From: Henckelia pumila
Lineage: Eukaryota; Streptophyta; Magnoliopsida; Lamiales; Gesneriaceae
Assembly (NCBI RefSeq): GCF_033568475.1
Contig: NC_133121.1
Location: 6,076,001 to 6,140,000, forward strand
Length of the DNA: 64,000 bases
Reading direction: 5' to 3'
The notes under the pieces are model-generated. The model was not told the DNA's origin. It did no database searches and saw nothing but the letters and a program-made list of their open reading frames with translations. The translations under genes were made by a program, and so were the position numbers. Shown here piece after piece: positions 57,890 to 64,000 of the stretch (positions are counted from its first letter, which is position 1; each line of letters starts with the position of its first letter).

Positions 57890-60800
57890 AGATATAGGAA
57901 TAAAAAAATATTCACTACGACCAAAAATAGAGAAAAAAATATGTAAGTTATATGACAAAAAATATGATTTTTTTCCATGGTTTAAACTTTAAATAAACTA
58001 ACTTGCCTTATTTTCCAATTTTTCTCTTGTTCATCAGAGTACTGATATGAGATGTAAAATGATGACATTGTACGCAACATTGTTCACATATTCAATGTCA
58101 TGTCTGAAGTCGACCATCAATGGATGGCGTATCAGATTGAGTCGATTGAAATAATGTATTATGCGGATGTACATTTCTAGCGGGCATGATACATATCGAA
58201 AAATATGTTTTCTGACTAAAGTACTGTTTGTCCAACGCCCAGATTCGATGACTGTATTCACTGTATCAAGACGAGTCTTTCCAGCGTGCTTATGTCCTCA
58301 CTCACAGGCATCCTGAAAAACTTCCTAGAGGATCACCCATCCTATTATGGTCCTAAGTCAAGCACGCTTAACTTTGGAGTTCTTATGTGATAAGCTCACG
58401 AAAAGAAGATGCATCTTCGTGATATGAGTAGTACATATCAAATCTTTTGTATCTCCCATTTCGGTATGAGATCGGTTCATTTTGTTAAAAATTAGACTTG
58501 GAGGGTGTTTGGCAGAGCTTAAAAGCTCTTTCAAACAGCTTATAAGCTATTTTAGAGTTTTTAAGCTCTGAAAATGTGTTTGGTAAATTTTTTTTAAAAA
58601 CATCTTATAAGCTGTCAAAATAAGCTGTTTGACAGCTTATAAGCTGTTTTTAAAAAAGTAAGGGGGGAGGTACTTTTTTAAAAAAGATCTTATTTTAATA
58701 TTCCATATCTCTAAAATATCCTTGAATATTTTAATAAATCTCTATCTTATCCTCCACTTATTAAATATTAAATATTATTTTAAAAAAAATTACAAATCAC
58801 ATAAATTTTTCTAAAAATAAAAAATTAAAACAATTTTATTTTTTAATATAGGTTTATTCTAAAACTATTTTCGTATGTTTGGACCTAACTCACCTCAAAA
58901 GCTAGCTCAAGAGATGAGAGTTGTCATTGTCTATATAAAGGGCTCACATGTTATTTAACCAACCGATGTGGGACACAAATTAATACACCAACACACCCCT
59001 CTCACGCCCAAGAATGAAACGACTGGAGCGTGGAGATATTAACGGGTGACCAACTATGAGGTCAACTATGGGTCGTCCAACACATAACGGTGGAACCCGG
59101 GCTCTGATACCATGTTACTAATTAGACTTGGACCTAACTCACCTCAAAAGCTAGCGCAAGAGGTGAGAGTTGCTCTTGTCTATATAAAGGGCTCATATGT
59201 TATTTAACCAACCGATGTGGGACACAAATTAATACAACACATTCATGCCACCGTCACCCATTCATTAGTGGGGTTTTCATTTTTTTAGGTATTAACCACC
59301 CATATTGCGGACCATGTACCGTCCTATGACATTTGTCATAGTTTGAGATTATTTTCTTAAAACAACAGTTTTTGAACATTTTTTTTGGATTTCTTTAAAA
59401 AAAAAAATTTAGAGCCAGTTTGGATACAGAGCTGTGTCTTAAAAAAACATTTAAATAAGTTCAGTTTTTTTTAATACTTCTATTTAAATACCAAATGTGA
59501 TTTTGGTGTTTGGATAAAATTTGAAAAATATTTTTATTTAAAATTTTAAATATAGTTAGAAGAAAAAACCCAAAAAGTTTGAAATTTTAACTTTTAAAGA
59601 ACCATTTTTTAAGTGTTTTTTCCCCCAAAATAGCATTTGTGTTAAGATATGTTCCACGTTAGTTTTATAAAGTTCGTGGGAGTTCAACATATGGTTTTGT
59701 AGAACCTTCTCCCCCTTGCACTGGTCTTGGATAATCCTCCCTAATTAATGAGCTAGCTTTTAGGGTTGAGTTTGTCCGAGTCCGTTTCTTAACATTTTGT
59801 AACCAAAAACCAATTTTTAAGAAAAGTAGTGCATGTAATTTTTTTTTTTTAAAAAAAATGTTTTTATCCTTTTAAACTTTTCCGACCAAACGAGCTATTC
59901 TTAAGATTTAAAAAAGCTCAAAACTGTTTTTTCAGCAATCCAAACACCTTCTAAAAGTTGGATCAGATAACAAAAATGACACACGAATCAGATATCAGAT
60001 CCATGTGCATCCTTTATATGAATGCTATTTATCAAATTCATGAATTCCAAGTTCTTATGAACAATATTGCATGTATATGTTTCAAATTCTTGTTCTGCAT
60101 AGCTTTTGTGTTAAGATATGTCTCATGTGAGTTTATAAAGTTCTTGGGAGTTCAATATATGGTTTTGAAAAACCCTCCTCCTTGAGCTGGTCTTGGATAA
60201 CCTTCTCCCATTGAGATAGCTTTTAAGGTTGAGTTATGTCCAAGTCCATTTCATAACATTTTCTAACCAAAAGCAACAATTTTTAAGAAAAGTACATTTT
60301 TTTTAAAAAAAATTGTTTTTATCCTTTTAACTTTTCCGACCAAATTAAACGAGCTACTCTTAAGATTTAAAAAAGCTCAAAAGTTTTTTTTTCAGCAATC
60401 CCAAACACCTTCTAAAAGTTGGATCAGATAAAAAAAAATGAGACACGAATCAAATATTAGATCCATGTGCATGCTTTATACGCATGAAATTTATCAAATT
60501 CATGATTCCAAGTTCTTATGAACAAGTGCATGTATATGGTTCAAATTCTTGATCTGCTAGCTAAAATTGAACTAAACAATAGATCAGATAACGTACGTAG
60601 AAAAACTTGCCTGTTGCCCAGGAGCTTATGAAGCCTCATCAAGAGATCGATCTCGTCTTGCGAAAAGTGGCCTCTTGTGATATTTGGCCTGAGATAGTTT
60701 ATCCATCTCAACCTGCAACTCTTCCTGCATCTGTTCAACCCTGAAAATTAAATTAAGAAGCTCTTTTGACAAACACATTCGAGATCGATCTGAAATTATT

Positions 60801-60957
60801 CCAAGGAAAAATGTAATAATAAAAATAAATCACCTGCTCTAAGTGGGACAAGATGCCACTTTTCTGCTCCAAACTGTTCGATACAATTCTTCAGCTGAGC
60901 GTCTTCTTCTTTAGACCATGCACCTTTTCTAACACCAGATGAATTGGCACTTTCCAT
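57038..60957 (-). CDS. R2R3-MYB transcription factor, anthocyanin-activator type (subgroup 6)
   Basis: Three exons (60957-60834, 60740-60611, 57518-57038) join to 735 nt, 244 codons. R2 has W14, W34 and W54. R3 has F67, W86 and W105, the usual pattern. The bHLH-contact motif [DE]Lx2[RK]x3Lx6Lx3R is complete (D73, L74, R77, L81, L88, R92). ANDV at 98-101 and LRPRPRSF at 130-137 are hallmarks of the dicot subgroup that activates anthocyanin genes together with bHLH and WD40 partners in the nucleus. The C-terminus is acidic ([10 protein letters not shown]). Exon 2 is exactly 130 nt and both intron phases match the family. Intron 2 uses a GC donor. Odd residues are F104 and W108, where relatives often have Tyr and His. 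Pigment activation is inferred from family knowledge, not shown here. Confidence 0.93.
58283..58395 (-). repeat. 5S rRNA-derived sequence (Cassandra-like TRIM or 5S pseudogene)
   Basis: The minus strand reads AGAACTCCAAAGTTAAGCGT, then GCTTGAC and AGGATGGGTGATCCTCTAGG. These match the middle of plant 5S rRNA over the pol III A box and C box with several changes. A downstream GGAAAGACTCG and an upstream conserved-looking stretch to about 58485 suggest a larger repeat of the Cassandra kind, whose LTRs carry 5S sequence. LTR ends were not found. Confidence 0.7.
58876..59239 (-). mobile_element. TRIM in MYB intron 2
   Basis: Two LTR copies (58876-58993 and 59113-59239) share ACCTAACTCACCTCAAAAGC and ACCGATGTGGGACACAAATT. 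Between them are the polypurine tract (minus CGTGAGAGGGGTG) and an exact initiator-Met primer site, TGGTATCAGAGC on the minus strand (59101-59112). The left LTR lacks about 15 bp at its outer end. Same family as 12787-13171. No clear duplication flanks it. Confidence 0.85.
59630..60560 (-). repeat. Tandem duplication in MYB intron 2
   Basis: Two units start about 469 bp apart. Each contains a 150-155-bp TRIM-type solo LTR (59640-59794 and 60109-60258; TGTTAAGATATG ... TAACA), then CAGCAATCC(C)AAACACCTTC and GATCCATGTGCATC. TTTTG at the solo LTR flanks may be its target duplication. The second unit ends about 50 bp from exon 2. Confidence 0.8.
60611..60740 (-). CDS. MYB exon 2
   Basis: The 130-nt exon follows the acceptor TTTTCAG and encodes residues 42-85 ([12 protein letters not shown] to KLLGN). 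Its end, AACAG, is followed by GCAAGT, a GC-type donor. Reading on into the intron gives the false tail [10 protein letters not shown]. Confidence 0.93.
60834..60957 (-). CDS. MYB exon 1
   Basis: It opens with ATG at 60957-60955 ([14 protein letters not shown]) and ends AGAGCAG before GTGATT, splitting Gly42 after its first base. It encodes most of R2. Intron 1 (60741-60833, 93 nt) is GT-AG. Confidence 0.93.
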
Positions 60958-60982
60958 CTTGATTTATCTTTTTCAATGTTTC

Positions 60983-61115
60983 ATTATATATTGAGACACA
61001 CACACACACAAAAAAAAAAAAAAGCAAAAAAATAAATAAAATAGAAGAGTGAGAGAGAAAGGAAAGAGACTAAGAGAGAAAAGACAAATTCAAATGATTA
61101 ATTATGTATATATAA
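60983..61115 (-). promoter_or_regulatory. Likely MYB promoter and leader
   Basis: A TATATATA stretch lies near 61104-61112, about 150 nt upstream of the ATG. It is followed on the minus strand by a pyrimidine-rich leader (TTTCTCTCTTAGTCTCTTTC) and a long T run with GT repeats. A second TATATAATG at 60983-60991 is too near the ATG to be the main box. No start site can be fixed from sequence. Confidence 0.45.
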
Positions 61116-61119
61116 TAGT

Positions 61120-62065
61120 TGGACGTATAACTATTGGCACATCGAATTACTGACCACACATACGATACTTAAGTGAAGGCAATATCCGACCGACTTTTAG
61201 GACAGAACTACTTAAAATCACAAAATTTATACAAAATGGTATTAAAAAATTCTGAGAGAGATTTGGGGTGACTACCACTCAGATCACTGTGGTTTACACC
61301 TAGTTTGTGGCAAAAAATAAATAGCGGAGTCAAGATTAAAAACTTACTCGAGTTAAAATTTTAAATTTTGAAATCTTTTAATATTTTGAATTTAATCACT
61401 CGAACTAATATCAAATTCATTGAATACAAAATTAACATTTAACCACAGAAAACAGAAAATTACTTTGGTTTTTTTTGAAAAAAAAATCCATTATTAAAAA
61501 TATATTAATATAAATATCGTAAATAATATGGATACACAAATAATAACGATTATTATATTTGTGCATAAAAAATTCTTAATTTAACACTACGTAAAATAAG
61601 AAAAAAAATCATAACTGTGATTCTAAAATAAATTACCTAAAAATATGAGCAACCAAGGTATAAATACAAGAGTTTTCAATTCTTCTACGATAAATAGAGG
61701 TAAATTAGACGTAAGTTACACTCAAGATGACATTTTTCCTTTTCAAGGTAATATATAATAAAACAATAAAAGAAATGGGATTATATTCAAGGGTGAATTA
61801 AATATAATATATATCATATTTTTTTAAAAAAAATGTGTGTAAAAAAATTTAATATCCTTAATATGTGAGTCCATGGTCCTAGACGGCACTTTCAGAATTA
61901 TTTTTTAAAAAATATAAAAAATGAATTTTAAAAAATATGATCCTTTCTGTTAGAATCCGTGATCTCGTACCATATATTTAGTATTAGGAAATTTTATGAA
62001 TTAAAAACTGATAATTGATTCCTAAAAATTTTTCTAAGAACCATCTTATAAAGGTTGATAGAATG
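61120..62065. other. MYB upstream region, no gene seen
   Basis: An AT-rich stretch with no protein-like frame or clear repeat. It separates the MYB promoter from the MITE. Confidence 0.5.
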
Positions 62066-62686
62066 CAGGGATGACAATGGGTCGGGTCTAAACTCGGCCC
62101 GCATCAAACCCAGCCCGGCGGGGCGGGTCCAGACCCGGCCAAGCGGGTCCATATGCGGGTTCGGACCGGGTCTCGGGTTTGGCTGGACCCGTCCCGCCAA
62201 AAATTATATATTAATATATAAATATAAAATATATATGTATATATATAAATAATATATAATAATATTTTTATATTATATAATCAATATTTTATTCATGATT
62301 TGAGTTTATAATATTTTTGGGTTGAAATAATTTTAATATATCATGATATTTTTAATATAAAAATATATTATTATAAAATTTTTTAAGTTTTTAATTATTA
62401 ATTAAATAAAAAATAATACATTTTAACTTGTGAGAATATTTTTTGTCCTAAATATTATTAATAAAAATTTGAAAAATAAATTTAATGATTTTTTTATTAA
62501 TTTTTTAACTTATTTAAATTTTTTATTTAATAAAATTTAAATTATCTAAAATTTGGCGGATCCAACAGGTCTAACCCAAATTGAACCCGCCGAGTTCACG
62601 GGGCGGGTCGTGTCGGGTCCAAGAGAAGGCGGGCGGGTCTCGGATTTGCCCAAACCCGTCCCAAACCGACCCAGTGCCATTCCTAC
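62066..62686. mobile_element. hAT-type MITE upstream of the MYB gene
   Basis: The ends CAGGGATGACAATGGGTCGG and the inverse of CCGACCCAGTGCCATTCCTAC are GC-rich terminal inverted repeats of about 20 bp, continuing into longer CGGGTC-rich arms. The centre is extremely AT-rich. A 7-bp duplication TAGAATG flanks it (62059-62065, 62687-62693). The small frames on the arms are not genes. Confidence 0.85.
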
Positions 62687-62693
62687 TAGAATG

Positions 62694-64000
62694 ACTTCAT
62701 TAATGATGTTATCACGAACTCTGCGAATATTTCAGAAACCAAATCCAAGGCGCGTTACGTGCACCGTTGTTTTTGTAAGAAATTATTTGCTCTAAGAATG
62801 ACGATGTATTTGGACTAAAAAAATATTTCTACAGGATACAATGTACTTCCAATAATGTTATTATTTTCTAGGAAAAAATATTTCTTGGTATTGAACTTGT
62901 TTGATTTTGGTTTTGGCTCACTAAGTTTTCAAAGTTTTGTTTTGGTATAAATTTTAATTTTTGCTACTTTAGTCTAATTATGATGTTTAATCAAAAAATA
63001 TGACAGACTTGAAAACACAAGACTTGAATACACAAAAAAACTTCTGTGAGATGGTCTTACAGGTCAATTTTATGAGATGAATATCTTATTTAGATCACAT
63101 AAAATTATTTTTTATTGTAAATATTGACATGGTTGACCCGTATCATGGATAAAGATCCATAACACCGTTTCAAAATATATTTATTAATATAATTGATGAC
63201 TTGTCGAATGTCACGTTAACAATTGAACCCCAGCACGCGCACTTAAAAATACCTTGAATTGTCAAACTTGATATTTGAAATTTTGTAAATTATTGATATA
63301 ATACAACAATATCCAAGAAATAATATTTCGAGAGGAAAAATTTCTATATGAAAATGATAGAATTATTCTGTACAAACTCTCTTCTCTTTTCACACACACA
63401 AAAAAATATTTTATTTATTTTTTATATTTTGCTAATACTCTCAACCAAAAGAAACATTTCAATTAATTGTGCATTTTAATATAATTGATTAGAATTTAAA
63501 CCAATGACACAATCCTCGCAAACTAATATATACCATCGAGTTATGTCACATACAATGAAATAAAAATACAAAAAGTCCCATAAAGCAATCTCATTAATCA
63601 ATTTTATTACATATCTTTTATTCGACTCCACACATAAACATTATTGTTTTTTATGTCAAAATTATTATTTTTTATTGTAAATATGCGTCGATACGAACCG
63701 TTTCACGGATCTAGATCCATGATATCATCTAATAGAAAACCTTACTCTTAATTAATAGATAAGTATGAAAATTTGGAAATGTTTTATATCTATATATATT
63801 AAAATTAATTAAATCTTAGCTTAAGAAGCAGCTTATTTAACTAATAAAATTCCAATTTCAAAAAGAAAAATGTTTTACAGAATTGTCTTTAATTTGTTTG
63901 ACTATTATATTTATTTTAAGTTTGTGATTAGACATGCCACAAATCAACTAGACGCGCTTGATGTGACAAAAGTAAAGTTTAATGAGCCATTTATATATTT
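62694..64000. other. Gene-free AT-rich stretch with dispersed repeats
   Basis: 63036-63178 (GAGATGGTCTTACAGGTCAA ... TATTGACATGGTTGACCCGT) and 63655-63735 are copies of the 'gacggtct' repeat. No gene, RNA gene or structural element is seen otherwise. Confidence 0.45.

Larger units (their letters stand above)
57519..60610 (-). other. MYB intron 2, GC-AG, 3092 nt
   Basis: The donor is AG|GCAAGT and the acceptor ATCAG|A. Any GT within a few bases of the donor (for example after GCAA) would shift the frame, so the GC donor is the only in-frame choice nearby. The intron holds a TA run (57852-57887), a 5S-derived sequence, a TRIM and a tandem duplication. A fold-prone stretch with AGCTTATAAGCT palindromes lies at 58505-58690. 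Confidence 0.88.

Noticed and set aside
58505..59945. A larger inverted-repeat element bounded by GGGTGTTTGG and CCAAACACC in MYB intron 2
   Set aside because: The ends resemble each other, but flanks do not match and several insertions disturb the interval, so I cannot support one element.
60541..60610. Extension of the MYB exon 2 frame ([10 protein letters not shown])
   Set aside because: This is intron read-through past the GC donor. Joining to exon 3 at AACAG restores the conserved MYB repeat.
1..64000. CRISPR arrays, bacterial operons, tRNA genes, organelle insertions
   Set aside because: Spaced repeats seen are explained by LTRs, MITEs and microsatellites. No tRNA cloverleaf or organelle gene was recognised by eye.

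Overview
This is plant nuclear DNA, from an AT-rich, repeat-dense region with one intact host gene. The evidence is plant-type LTR retrotransposons of several lineages, TRIMs, hAT- and Mutator-type MITEs, and an R2R3-MYB gene with plant intron positions. The MYB sequence and the repeat style suggest a eudicot, plausibly an asterid or Lamiales species. That placement is inference and not secure.

Layout. 1-1902 is gene-free. At 1903-3273 lies one LTR of an Athila/Tat-like element, read on the minus strand. A full Ty3/gypsy chromovirus (LTRs 3276-4764 and 9451-10940, target-site duplication TCAAC) is inserted at the junction between that LTR and its polypurine tract. The remnant of the host element resumes at 10946 and fades out near 11370. 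11370-18382 is AT-rich and holds a Mutator-type MITE (11671-11950), an intact TRIM (12787-13171), microsatellites and a foldback MITE (17474-17796). 18383-25879 is a decayed Ty1/copia element whose RT is split by a solo LTR (21339-23515). 26387-27332 is a solo LTR, and 27751-31586 is a copia-type element with two LTRs and almost no internal DNA.

31587-40630 holds a duplicated segment with a MITE (32437-32628), two related hAT MITEs (33511-33959, 34297-34717), a hAT-like inverted-repeat element and a chromovirus LTR fragment. 40636-47185 is a non-autonomous Athila-type element carrying only gag and protease. 47267-51969 is a SIRE-like copia element with gag and protease but no RT, and it contains a fragment of another Athila/Tat LTR. 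53829-54734 is a hAT derivative with the tail of a transposase gene.

The only convincing host gene is on the minus strand at 57038-60957. It is a three-exon, 244-codon R2R3-MYB of the anthocyanin-activator type (subgroup 6). It has a 93-nt first intron and a 3.1-kb second intron that starts with a GC donor. That intron holds a 5S-rRNA-derived sequence, a TRIM and a tandem duplication of about 469 bp. A hAT-type MITE (62066-62686) lies about 1.1 kb upstream. All transposon genes seen are broken or incomplete, so the mobile elements present look unable to move by themselves. The MYB reading frame, in contrast, is open and all signature residues are present.
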